Shown piece by piece: positions 1-7,067 of a stretch of DNA of 28,440 nucleotides. Position numbers and translations under genes: made by a program. The notes beneath the pieces were generated by a model. It was not told where the DNA came from and did not search any database. It saw only the letters and a list, made by a program, of their open reading frames with translations. The first letter of the stretch is position 1. Each line of letters starts with the position of its first letter. The DNA lies in the NCBI GenBank assembly GCA_045106675.1, contig JBGCFA010000378.1, positions 1-28,440 of the forward strand, written 5' to 3'. The DNA is from JBCAWW01 sp045106675 (lineage in GTDB: Bacteria > Bacteroidota > Bacteroidia > J057).

Positions 1-1
1 C

Positions 2-1546
2 CTCGTTGAGCCAGTCTTAGCCGCTAGGAGCAAAAGAACCGCCGCTGAGGCCCATATCGCCCAGCAAAAGTTATTGGAGGAGCAGCAACTAGCCCTCGCT
101 GAGGAACGCAAAAAACGCCAGCAAGCTAGACTGATCGCCACCGGAGGGATCAGTCTGGCGGTTTTAGCCATCATCGCCTTGATTTTTGCGGTCCGTAATA
201 ATCAGATTGCCAGAGAAGCCCAAGCTACCGCACAGGCCCAGCTTCATGTTAGTAATGCCAATCTGGTATTTGCCGAAGACAAAGAAATTTATCGAGCATT
301 GTCAGAACTAGATTCTGCCGCAATGCTTTTCCCTGATAAGAGCGAGGCAGTGTATGCCTATCTCAAAGCGATGCAAGCCCCACAAGTAGAGGCAGGACGC
401 AAAATATTTTACCTGCGTCATGCGCTTCAAGTGGGAGTGTCTGAGGATACGATTGCCGCTACTAGCTTAGCTTTGTTTAAAGATTATTGGGGCAATCCAC
501 GCACTTATGGCATCGCAGCAGAGATGGCTGAGTTTTATGCTACAACAGGCGATTCGCTCATTGATTGGCGGCCCTATATGGATACGGTCCGAGCCTTTGG
601 TGCCTATGAGGCAGCCATGCGCTTTCTGCGGGCTGATAGCCTGCAAGGCCTAGCGCCTGATAGCATACAGCTTATAGCCGAGGATTTGCTTGAGGAGATC
701 GGGGATCGTCCGTGGTACTATACCAAGAGAAGTTTAACTGAGTTGAGTGGGCAAACAATTGAGGCGGGAAGAAGCTATCCCTTGCCTGAAATGGTATCGG
801 TGAAGGGGGATACTTTTTGGATGGGTAGCGAAGATGGAGACTCTGACGAAACCCTACATCAAGTTATATTGAGTGACTATGAAATGGCGCGTTATGAATT
901 GAGTGTGGGGCATTATACCGCCTTCTTAAATGCTCAAGCCTTAGTACCTGATTCAATCGCTAGATGGTTGCGCTTGGGGGAGCAAATTCAATTTATCGAA
1001 GACAAATATCAAAGTATCAATGGACAGGAAGGATATCCTGTAATGGGTATAAGTTGGTACGGAGCCAAAGCCTATACGGATTGGCTGCGTGATAGTCTCG
1101 GGCAAGCTTGGGAGCTGCCGACTGAAGCCCAATGGGAATTTGCCGCCGCAGGAGGATCGAATGGATATACAGCAGAGGGTAAAAGACGATTTCGATACGC
1201 TGGCGGTGATACGCTAGAGACCTTTGCTTGGTATGGTGGAAATTCGCAAGGTACTTGGCACCCCATCGGTATGCTTAAGGAAAACCCCTTAGGGCTATCC
1301 GATATGAACGGAAATATGTGGGAGTGGTGTGGAGACTGGTATGCAAAGGATTATTATGAGCTGTGTCGGGCAAAAGGAATCGTGGAGAATCCAATAGGCC
1401 CAGAGGACGAAAGAGATTATCGCGTGTTGCGTGGCGGCTCCTGGGTCAGCATCGATTATGGCTTCCGGGTGGCTCATCGTAATAGGGACGTCCCTCTCAT
1501 TCTAGGCATTGACATTGGTTTTCGTCCTGCCAGAACTTTACCCTAG
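2..1546 (+). CDS. DGR target: membrane-anchored protein with C-terminal FGE/SUMF1 C-type-lectin domain (5' partial)
   Basis: The frame is open from base 2, so the gene starts outside the window; a TTG at 74 is only an internal codon. Numbering from 74 (490 residues): a charged, probably coiled-coil stretch (1-20), one membrane helix (about 21-40, preceded by KKRQQAR, so C-terminus outside by the positive-inside rule), a helical region (45-230), then an FGE/SUMF1 domain (about 238-490) with VSVKGDTFWMGSE, YPVMGISWYGAKAY, WELPTEAQWEFAAAGG, GLSDMNGNMWEWCGDWY, RVLRGGSW and IGFRPA. The last 40 codons are the VR. The positions of the two FGE active-site cysteines, two and seven residues after GGSW, are Ser459 and Phe464, so sulfatase-activating catalysis is unlikely; a diversified ligand-binding role is expected. 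The charged linker plus single helix resembles that following STAND NTPase modules in other bacterial proteins, so an upstream NTPase or effector domain is plausible (inference). Confidence 0.9.
   Translation, partial: LVEPVLAARSKRTAAEAHIAQQKLLEEQQLALAEERKKRQQARLIATGGISLAVLAIIALIFAVRNNQIAREAQATAQAQLHVSNANLVFAEDKEIYRALSELDSAAMLFPDKSEAVYAYLKAMQAPQVEAGRKIFYLRHALQVGVSEDTIAATSLALFKDYWGNPRTYGIAAEMAEFYATTGDSLIDWRPYMDTVRAFGAYEAAMRFLRADSLQGLAPDSIQLIAEDLLEEIGDRPWYYTKRSLTELSGQTIEAGRSYPLPEMVSVKGDTFWMGSEDGDSDETLHQVILSDYEMARYELSVGHYTAFLNAQALVPDSIARWLRLGEQIQFIEDKYQSINGQEGYPVMGISWYGAKAYTDWLRDSLGQAWELPTEAQWEFAAAGGSNGYTAEGKRRFRYAGGDTLETFAWYGGNSQGTWHPIGMLKENPLGLSDMNGNMWEWCGDWYAKDYYELCRAKGIVENPIGPEDERDYRVLRGGSWVSIDYGFRVAHRNRDVPLILGIDIGFRPARTLP
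1423..1541 (+). repeat. DGR variable repeat (VR)
   Basis: This segment matches the TR at 3071-3189 with a constant offset of 1648 and no gaps. The first 22 bases (1423-1444) are identical. In 1445-1513 there are 20 substitutions at template adenines (9 to G, 9 to T, 2 to C) and a single non-adenine change (C3111 to T1463). From 1514 to 1533 the copies are identical again, and two mismatches (1534, 1536) follow. It encodes the C-terminus of the target, ending just before the stop. The adenine changes alter 13 of 14 template Asn codons and the single Gln codon. Confidence 0.96.
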
Positions 1547-1583
1547 TGTTCTTTTACACTTTTACCCTTTGCCTAAGGATTAT

Positions 1584-1600
1584 GTCCGCCATAGGCGGAC
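1584..1600 (+). promoter_or_regulatory. GC-rich hairpin downstream of VR
   Basis: A perfect 7-bp stem (GTCCGCC / GGCGGAC) with a 3-nt ATA loop lies 37 bases after the target stop codon and about 50 bases after the VR core. No T-run follows, so it is not a standard intrinsic terminator. In the Bordetella phage DGR a GC-rich hairpin or cruciform just downstream of the VR promotes target recognition during retrohoming; this one is a candidate equivalent, although farther from the VR than in that system. The role is inferred from position and form. Confidence 0.55.
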
Positions 1601-1618
1601 TCAAAAATTGTTTGAAAT

Positions 1619-1966
1619 ATGGATACCACTGAACGGGAAGATGTCGTGAGCCTTACCTATGATTTGTTATTGTATATCATCCCTCAATTGGCCAAATATC
1701 CTCGGACTCAGAAGTTTTTGTTAGCAGATCGTATTCAAACCTATTTGATGGAGATAATGGAAACCTTGGTAGAAGCCTATTATAGTCCACGTCAAGACAA
1801 ATCAGATTTGCTGCGGAAGGCCAATTTGCAATTAGAGAAACTCAGGTATTTAGTTCGTTTGTCGAGGGATTTAGAATGTATCAATATTCATCGTTTTGGC
1901 GTGATTAGTGGGAAAGTAGATACAATAGGTCGTTCTATTGGTGGCTGGTTGAAATCTTTGGGCTAA
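1619..1966 (+). CDS. avd: Avd-like DGR accessory protein (four-helix bundle)
   Basis: This 115-residue protein has the look of the Avd family: helix 1 with SLTYDLLLYIIPQLAKYPR, then KFLLADRIQTYLMEIMETLVEAYY, then a basic-rich helix with LQLEKLRYLVRLSRDL, and a C-terminal helix after FGVISGKVDTIG. Avd forms a positively charged pentameric barrel that binds the reverse transcriptase and the TR RNA and is required for adenine-mutagenic cDNA synthesis. The length matches the family norm (about 110-130). It sits 72 bases after the target gene and 30 bases before the RT. The ATG at 1619 gives the full conserved N-terminal helix. Confidence 0.93.
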   Translation: MDTTEREDVVSLTYDLLLYIIPQLAKYPRTQKFLLADRIQTYLMEIMETLVEAYYSPRQDKSDLLRKANLQLEKLRYLVRLSRDLECINIHRFGVISGKVDTIGRSIGGWLKSLG

Positions 1967-1996
1967 TCTCTACTATAAGCTTGTTAAGCTAGGATT

Positions 1997-3106
1997 ATGA
2001 AGCGAGCTAAAAATCTGTATCCTCAAATAGTTTCATTTGAAAACCTTTTGAGCGCTGCCCAAAAAGCGGAAAAAGCTAAGCGCTGGCAAAAAAATGTTTG
2101 GCAATTTCGATTGAACCAAGAAAAAGAGATTTGGCAATTAAAACGTGAACTAAGCACTTATACTTATTGCCCTGGCCCCTATACTGCTTTTCGGATTTTC
2201 GAACCCAAAGTACGAATGATTAGTGCTGCTCCTTTTCGAGATCGCGTAGTGCATCATGCTTTGTGTAATGTCATTGGACCGATTCTCGATCGAAGTATGA
2301 TTTTTGATACTTATGCCAACCGCAAAGGAAAAGGTACACATAAGGCAGTAAGCAGGTTTCAGCAGTTTGCTAGAAAGTTTCCCTTCGCTCTAAAAGCAGA
2401 TATACGAAAGTTTTTCCCAAGCATCGACCATGAGATATTAAAACAACTAATCAGAAGAAAAATCGCTTGCCCTCCGACATTAGCACTGATAGACAAAATC
2501 ATTGACCATAGCAATCCTCAGGAAGATGCCAATTATTATTTTGACGGTGATGATTTGTTTACTCCTTATGTACGATCCAAGGGACTCCCTATTGGTAATC
2601 TCACGAGTCAACTAATGGCTAATTATTATCTCAGCCCTTTGGATCATTTTGTCAAAACTCAATTAGGGTGTAAAGGATATTTACGGTACGTAGATGATTT
2701 TGTGCTTTTCCATGATGACAAAAGGGTTTTACATGAGTGGAAGAGAGAATTAGTCGAATTTCTAGAATCTTTTCGATTACAAATTCATCCCAATAAGTCT
2801 CAAGTGTTCCCTACTGCTGCAGGAATAGGGTTTTTAGGGCATCAGCTGTTTCCTAACTATCGTTTATTGAAAGGGGAAAATGTACGCCGTTTTCGAAAAC
2901 GAACTAATCGCAGAATCAAGGCTTGGCAAAATGGCCGTTTGAGTCATACAAAAATTGAAGCTCAATTGTGTAGTTGGTCTGGGCATGCCTCATTCAGCAG
3001 TACTTATCATTTGCAAAACAAAATTTTTTCGCAAATTGAGCAACAAGGAATATGTCTGAAAAAGGTGCGACGTGTTGCGTGGCGGCTCCTGGAACAACAA
3101 CGATAA
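1997..3106 (+). CDS. DGR-type reverse transcriptase
   Basis: This 369-residue RNA-directed DNA polymerase should copy the TR RNA into adenine-mutagenised cDNA. Visible RT motifs: FRDRVVHHAL (80-89), KADIRKFFPSIDH (133-145, catalytic Asp135), GLPIGNLTSQ (196-205), YVDD (231-234, catalytic Asp pair), IHPNKSQ (263-269) and GFLGHQL (278-284). The SQ ending of motif 4, where group II intron and retron RTs usually have SP, is characteristic of DGR enzymes. There is no maturase or endonuclease domain, as expected. The last 11 codons and the stop lie inside the TR, in a different frame from the one the VR uses in the target. ATG 1997 follows AGG at 1991 and gives normal family length. Confidence 0.96.
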   Translation: MKRAKNLYPQIVSFENLLSAAQKAEKAKRWQKNVWQFRLNQEKEIWQLKRELSTYTYCPGPYTAFRIFEPKVRMISAAPFRDRVVHHALCNVIGPILDRSMIFDTYANRKGKGTHKAVSRFQQFARKFPFALKADIRKFFPSIDHEILKQLIRRKIACPPTLALIDKIIDHSNPQEDANYYFDGDDLFTPYVRSKGLPIGNLTSQLMANYYLSPLDHFVKTQLGCKGYLRYVDDFVLFHDDKRVLHEWKRELVEFLESFRLQIHPNKSQVFPTAAGIGFLGHQLFPNYRLLKGENVRRFRKRTNRRIKAWQNGRLSHTKIEAQLCSWSGHASFSSTYHLQNKIFSQIEQQGICLKKVRRVAWRLLEQQR

Positions 3107-3189
3107 TAACCTCCGGGTGGCTAATCGTAATAGGAACAACCCAAACAATCAAAACAATAACATTGGTTTTCGTCCTGCCAGCATTTTAC
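3071..3189 (+). repeat. DGR template repeat (TR)
   Basis: This is the donor copy of the VR at 1423-1541. The first 22 bases (3071-3092) contain no adenine, the middle (3093-3160) is packed with AAC/AAT codons, and the 3' part ATTGGTTTTCGTCCTGCCA (3162-3180) is almost adenine-free. Read in the target frame it gives a Trp followed by NNNDNN, then 14 Asn codons in total, one Gln, and IGFRPA. AAY codons randomised at both adenines become NNY, which encodes 15 amino acids and never stop. The 5' 36 bases double as the 3' end of the RT gene. Differences from the VR just past the core (3182, 3184) may correspond to the IMH*/IMH distinction that sets homing direction. Confidence 0.96.
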
Positions 3190-3280
3190 AAAGCCAGAGT
3201 TTGTGAAATTAAGGTTTCAGAAAGGGTGCAAGTAAAGTTCAAGACATAATCCGGTGCTGTTCTCAGCCAAATATTGTTAT

Positions 3281-3325
3281 GGCCCCAATGCTTGGTAGTT
3301 CATCGAAGATCATTGGGGCCTTTTT
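3281..3325 (+). terminator. Intrinsic terminator after the DGR
   Basis: A perfect 10-bp stem (GGCCCCAATG at 3281-3290 with CATTGGGGCC at 3311-3320), a 20-nt loop and TTTTT directly after it. It would end the avd-RT-TR transcript about 90 bases past the TR. It lies just past the stop codon of the convergent antiporter gene, so its stem may serve both sides, but the T-run favours the + strand. Confidence 0.9.
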
Positions 3326-4941
3326 CACAACAACAAAAACAAAATCTGCGCAATCACAATCTTCGCAATCAGCGCAATCGGAAACATCAGGGCAAAGCCC
3401 ACGCTAGGCAGTTGATTGCCCGTTCGCGTAAGCGCAAAGTCTAAGATTGCTGGTTGGTTAGCCATCATACCACTGAGGATGCTAAAGGGTATCTTGAAGA
3501 AGCGATAGCCTACCCAATACATCAGCATGGCGGTGCCGAGGCTGATCAGCGTTCCGCCAAGGAAAACATAAAGGGCGCTGGCATCATTGAGAGTAGAGAA
3601 GAAGGTATGGCCAGAGCGTACTCCTATGGTCGCTAACAAAAAGATCAACCCAATCTGACGCAAAGTGAGATTGGCACTATAAGGCAAAGTCCATACGATA
3701 TTGCCCGTTCTGCGCAGCTTGCCCAAAATCAAAGCCATAATCAAAGGGCCACCCGCAAAACCTAAGCGAAAACGGATGTCTTCGGTCAGTTCAAAGGTGA
3801 TCATGCCTAACAATAAGCCCAGCGCCATGCCTAGCCCAAAAGAAAACAGATTGATCTGACTTAGACTATGATAAGAATCACCGAAGAGCTTTTTCAGGCC
3901 AGGAATATCGCGTTTACGTGCTACAAAACGGATTTGATCGCCCAACTCCAAGACAGTGTCTCCATTGGCTAGTAGGTCATTGTCGCCTCGGCGAACGCGA
4001 GAAATAATCGCTGAGAACTGCTCTTCTAAATTGAGGGCTGAAATCTGCTTTCCGGCCACATCGGAGTTTGAAATAAAAACGCGTAAATGCTGGTATTCGT
4101 TTTCTTCCAGTCGTGGAGTTACATCGACAGACTCCCCCAATAGAGCACTTAACATGTCTAATTCCTCCTCTACTCCTGCTACTCGAATGATATCTCCTGG
4201 ACGAAACTTAGTGTCCCAATTGGATAAGATGACCTCATGATTTCGCATCAATCGACCAAAGACGACTTGCCATTTGTGCTTGCGGCGAAGATCACGGATG
4301 GGAATATTACATAGCTCTTGATTGTTTACTAAGATCGAACGATTTTCGATCAATTGGTCTATGGGATATTCTTTGCTGCGTTCTCTGTCGTCCTGCTTAT
4401 AATCCATTTTCCATAAGCGCAAAAAAAGCACCATCGCGATAATAGCACCTGAAGCTCCCATAGGGTAGGAGAGGGAATAACCAATCACGGCTTGATCCAA
4501 TCCCTCTGTGATGCCGCGCTGACTCAAGATGTCCAATACTCCCGCTAATGCCGCAGTGCTAGTCGTACTGCCTGCATAAATACCGGCTGAAGTCGCTGCG
4601 CTAAAGCCAAAGAGAAAGTAAACTCCCACTGCTGTAAATGCTCCCACAAGCAGCATCAGTGCTAAAAAGCCTAATTGTTTACGTCCTTTCCTTGAAAAAC
4701 TGGCAAAGAAGCCCGGACCATTGCTTAGACCGATGCTATAAACAAACATGGCCAAGCCAAGCATTAAAACAAATTCTGGTATCTGTAGAGAGGAATCAAG
4801 GCCACCAAAGCCTAAGCCGACAAATAGCACAGCAGCTACGCCAAGCTTGCTCCCTCTAATAGGGATATTGCCGATCAAATAGCCTAAGGCAGCGACTACA
4901 AAAAGTAGTAATAATGGGTTTTCACCGAGGATTGCGGTCAT
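3325..4941 (-). CDS. YidE/YbjL-like transporter (aspartate:alanine exchanger family) with two RCK_C domains
   Basis: This 538-residue membrane protein has two hydrophobic halves flanking a soluble middle. The N-terminal half (about 8-177) holds GIYAGSTTSTAAL (120-132), the C-terminal half (about 362-538) holds FAGGPLIMALILG and GMMANQPAILDFAL, both typical of this exchanger family. The middle carries two tandem RCK_C (TrkA_C) domains (about 200-270 and 285-355) that usually bind small ligands and gate transport. The substrate cannot be read from sequence; family members include an aspartate:alanine antiporter and many uncharacterised proteins. It starts 29 bases after the end of the VWA gene on the same strand, so the two may be co-transcribed. 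Confidence 0.88.
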   Translation of the reverse strand: MTAILGENPLLLLFVVAALGYLIGNIPIRGSKLGVAAVLFVGLGFGGLDSSLQIPEFVLMLGLAMFVYSIGLSNGPGFFASFSRKGRKQLGFLALMLLVGAFTAVGVYFLFGFSAATSAGIYAGSTTSTAALAGVLDILSQRGITEGLDQAVIGYSLSYPMGASGAIIAMVLFLRLWKMDYKQDDRERSKEYPIDQLIENRSILVNNQELCNIPIRDLRRKHKWQVVFGRLMRNHEVILSNWDTKFRPGDIIRVAGVEEELDMLSALLGESVDVTPRLEENEYQHLRVFISNSDVAGKQISALNLEEQFSAIISRVRRGDNDLLANGDTVLELGDQIRFVARKRDIPGLKKLFGDSYHSLSQINLFSFGLGMALGLLLGMITFELTEDIRFRLGFAGGPLIMALILGKLRRTGNIVWTLPYSANLTLRQIGLIFLLATIGVRSGHTFFSTLNDASALYVFLGGTLISLGTAMLMYWVGYRFFKIPFSILSGMMANQPAILDFALTRTGNQLPSVGFALMFPIALIAKIVIAQILFLLL

Positions 4942-4957
4942 GAATCAAATCTTGCCG

Positions 4958-4965
4958 CAAAGTTA
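4958..4965 (-). promoter_or_regulatory. Candidate -7 box for the antiporter gene
   Basis: Read on the - strand this is TAACTTTG, matching the Bacteroidota -7 consensus TAnnTTTG, 16 bases before the start codon at 4941. No TTTG is seen at the usual -33 distance, so it is weak and may be chance. Confidence 0.25.
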
Positions 4966-4970
4966 ACAAA

Positions 4971-6050
4971 TTAAGGGGTAGGGGGGGAAAAGCTTTCTAG
5001 GTCTTTTTCTAAGGTATGTAGAGATCCACCAGTCGCTTTGGCAATCCGGATATAATCGGGATGCACTGCGCCTTTGACATCACAGAGAATGATATGTACC
5101 GGGCGATCAATCTGTTCCAGTAACTCTAAATCACGCACCGAGCTCTTATTATCTGCGATGAGGATGATCTCATCATAATTATCAAGATACTGAAGACCAG
5201 TAAGGACGGCTTCTAAATCATTTTCGGGAGCATCGCCGCCGTTTCCTTTTTTCATGACAAACTCCATCGTCTCGACGATTTCTTCAATCTCATCGGTACG
5301 AGCTCGATATACACCACCCGTACGGCCGGCTTTCTTTTGCGAGTTGCGCTTATTGTTGCCGTCATTGAAAAAAACAAAATGCTGGACTCTATCTTCCCGA
5401 TAAGTCATATTGAGCTTGTGCCAAAGCACCAATTGAGCTCCATATTGGTACATGCTACCTGTCCAATCCATGATGACCAACATATTGTCCCAATCTGGAT
5501 TGCGTTCCAATATTTTGACGACGGTTGAGTCTTTCGTGATCGCTTCTCCACGAATCAGCTGTCTTAGCTGAGCTGGACTTTTGACCTCATCTATGACTAT
5601 TTGGACCTTGGGGCGGTATTTTATGACAAATCCATGAAAAAAATCTTTGGCTTGATCTTCAGTTTTGCACTGGGTTTGTAAAAACATATTCCAGCGAATA
5701 TTCCTATTCTTTAAACTCGGATCAATCTCAAATAAAGCCCGTAAACGGTCATTTAGCAGGCTCCAGTAATTGGTCCGCCAGGCTTTAATGTCTCTGGGAT
5801 ATTTGGTGAATACGAGATCAATCTCGTAGGCCTCATGCGCATTTGCCAATTCTCCCCATTCAGCAGTATTGCTCACATCGAATTTTGCATATTCCATGCG
5901 GAGGGCAACCTGTGGCGTAAAGTCTGCAAATGTATAAAAAGGTATTTCTTGCTCGATAAAATTAATATCGAACGCACAGCGATCATCCGCTTTGATGCCA
6001 TGTCCCCATAGGGAGAACATGAAGACTAATATGCCGACCGGATATTTCAT
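4971..6050 (-). CDS. Secreted VWA-domain protein
   Basis: The ATG at 6050 gives a 359-residue protein with a clear signal peptide (MKYPVGILVFMFSLWGHGIKA, Lys then hydrophobic core). A TTG at 6074 would add eight polar residues and is less likely. The C-terminal half resembles a von Willebrand A fold: the MIDAS-like DWTGSM (195-200 in this numbering), GGDAPENDLEAVL, and DEIILIADN. The MIDAS is DxTxS rather than DxSxS, although Thr may still coordinate the metal. The N-terminal half (about 25-170) is not recognised. The probable role is periplasmic protein-protein contact with a bound metal ion; the partner is unknown. It is followed after 29 bases by the antiporter gene. Confidence 0.75.
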   Translation of the reverse strand: MKYPVGILVFMFSLWGHGIKADDRCAFDINFIEQEIPFYTFADFTPQVALRMEYAKFDVSNTAEWGELANAHEAYEIDLVFTKYPRDIKAWRTNYWSLLNDRLRALFEIDPSLKNRNIRWNMFLQTQCKTEDQAKDFFHGFVIKYRPKVQIVIDEVKSPAQLRQLIRGEAITKDSTVVKILERNPDWDNMLVIMDWTGSMYQYGAQLVLWHKLNMTYREDRVQHFVFFNDGNNKRNSQKKAGRTGGVYRARTDEIEEIVETMEFVMKKGNGGDAPENDLEAVLTGLQYLDNYDEIILIADNKSSVRDLELLEQIDRPVHIILCDVKGAVHPDYIRIAKATGGSLHTLEKDLESFSPPTP

Positions 6051-6323
6051 GGTGCGGTGATTGGGTTTATCCATTCTGCAGCAGTCGCATTTACCGAACT
6101 ATCAGATCCGCTGATAACTAGGCTCAATTTGGGGATTTTTGGCCGTTTAGTGTCCTTATAGTAAGATACGCAAATATCGTGCTACATTCAACCATACGAC
6201 TCTATAGTGTCTACTAAAAAAGAATGCTTTTATACAATTTCTTACAGCATCTGTACTGATTGTCTAACGTAATATTTAGTGCTTTCGTTTAAATATTTGG
6301 GCATAAGGTATTTTTTATTACCC
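6051..6323. other. Intergenic region between VWA and SDR genes
   Basis: AT-rich DNA of about 270 bases between two genes on the - strand. It must carry the VWA promoter and the SDR 3' end. I see no RNA gene, no strong hairpin with T-run and no convincing ORF here. Confidence 0.5.
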
Positions 6324-7013
6324 TTAAATATCTCCAAGCGTTGGCCTCACCACAATATCTTCCACTACAGTACGATCACTCAGGTGAAAACTGCTCCAAA
6401 TTAACTCTGCAATGTCCTCAGCAGGAATAAATCTTGCATCTTCAATTTTTGCAAAATCCCAGCTAGGAGTTTTGACCGCACCCGGAAAGAGGGTAATCAC
6501 TCTAATACCATCCTTAGCCAATTCTGCCCTGAAGTTTCGCGCCAGACCCATCATCGCATATTTTGTAAAACCATAGAGCCCGCCATCCTCATAAGCCTGT
6601 AAACTAGCGACACTCGCCATCATCACTACCGTTCCGCTCTTTTTTTGTTTCATCAAGCGAACCAATTCTCTTGTGAAATAAAATGCGCTGTCAACATTCG
6701 TCTTGATCAATTGCTCATATGCTACGTTTTCAGCCAGATGGAGATCTCCTTGCACATATTGTCCTCCATTGTTTATGAGCAAGTCTATAGCTCCCATATT
6801 TTGGTTCACTGCTTCGCAGAACGCCAGCACCTCTTCTCTTTTTGAAATATCACACTGATGTGTATGTATTTCTGGCATCTCCTTCTTTGCTGCTGCTAGC
6901 CCTTCTTCACCTCTTGCGCATATCACCACTTCAAAGCCTCCTGCATAAAACCTTCGAGCGATTGCTAAGCCAATCCCTTTTGAGCCTCCTGTGATCAATA
7001 CTTTCTTTCTCAT
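6324..7013 (-). CDS. Short-chain dehydrogenase/reductase (SDR)
   Basis: This 229-residue classical SDR has the Rossmann nucleotide-binding motif TGGSKGIG (8-15), the structural NNGG (81-84, usually NNAG) and the catalytic triad Ser134, Tyr147, Lys151 (YxxxK). PGAVKTP (177-183) follows the active site as in classical members. It should be a soluble cytoplasmic NAD(P)-dependent oxidoreductase; the substrate is not predictable. It is slightly shorter than the usual 250. It is divergent from the MlaE-type gene, with about 80-130 bases between them for both promoters. Confidence 0.9.
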   Translation of the reverse strand: MRKKVLITGGSKGIGLAIARRFYAGGFEVVICARGEEGLAAAKKEMPEIHTHQCDISKREEVLAFCEAVNQNMGAIDLLINNGGQYVQGDLHLAENVAYEQLIKTNVDSAFYFTRELVRLMKQKKSGTVVMMASVASLQAYEDGGLYGFTKYAMMGLARNFRAELAKDGIRVITLFPGAVKTPSWDFAKIEDARFIPAEDIAELIWSSFHLSDRTVVEDIVVRPTLGDI

Positions 7014-7067
7014 AATACAGCCTAGTCTTTTGGTTACAGCTTTGATTTGGCCGCAATAATAGCTTTT

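Larger units (their letters stand above)
1423..3325 (+). mobile_element. Diversity-generating retroelement cassette (VR - avd - RT - TR)
   Basis: All core DGR parts are present on one strand in a compact order: variable repeat at the 3' end of a lectin-fold target gene, Avd gene, DGR-clade reverse transcriptase, template repeat overlapping the RT 3' end, then a strong terminator. The gaps are 72 bases (target to avd) and 30 bases (avd to RT), suggesting one transcript. Known DGRs reverse-transcribe the TR RNA with errors at adenines and paste the cDNA over the VR, leaving the TR unchanged. No integrase, transposase or phage gene is adjacent; the flanks are ordinary chromosomal genes, so the cassette looks resident in the chromosome. 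Confidence 0.95.

Noticed and set aside
2..1546. Active formylglycine-generating enzyme or sulfatase maturase
   Set aside because: The two active-site cysteine positions are Ser and Phe and the region is overwritten by the VR; no sulfatase gene is near.
1584..1600. Intrinsic terminator for the target gene
   Set aside because: The stem is good but the bases after it are TCAAAAATTG, without a T-run, and avd follows at once, so read-through is expected.
1997..3106. Group II intron maturase or retron RT
   Set aside because: Motif 4 ends in SQ, no maturase or HNH domain is present, no msr/msd RNA is evident, and a TR/VR pair with Avd is present.
3052..3249. A 65-codon open frame running through the TR
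   Set aside because: It starts inside the RT gene, uses a frame that is neither the RT nor the target frame, has no family features and is explained by the stop-poor template repeat.
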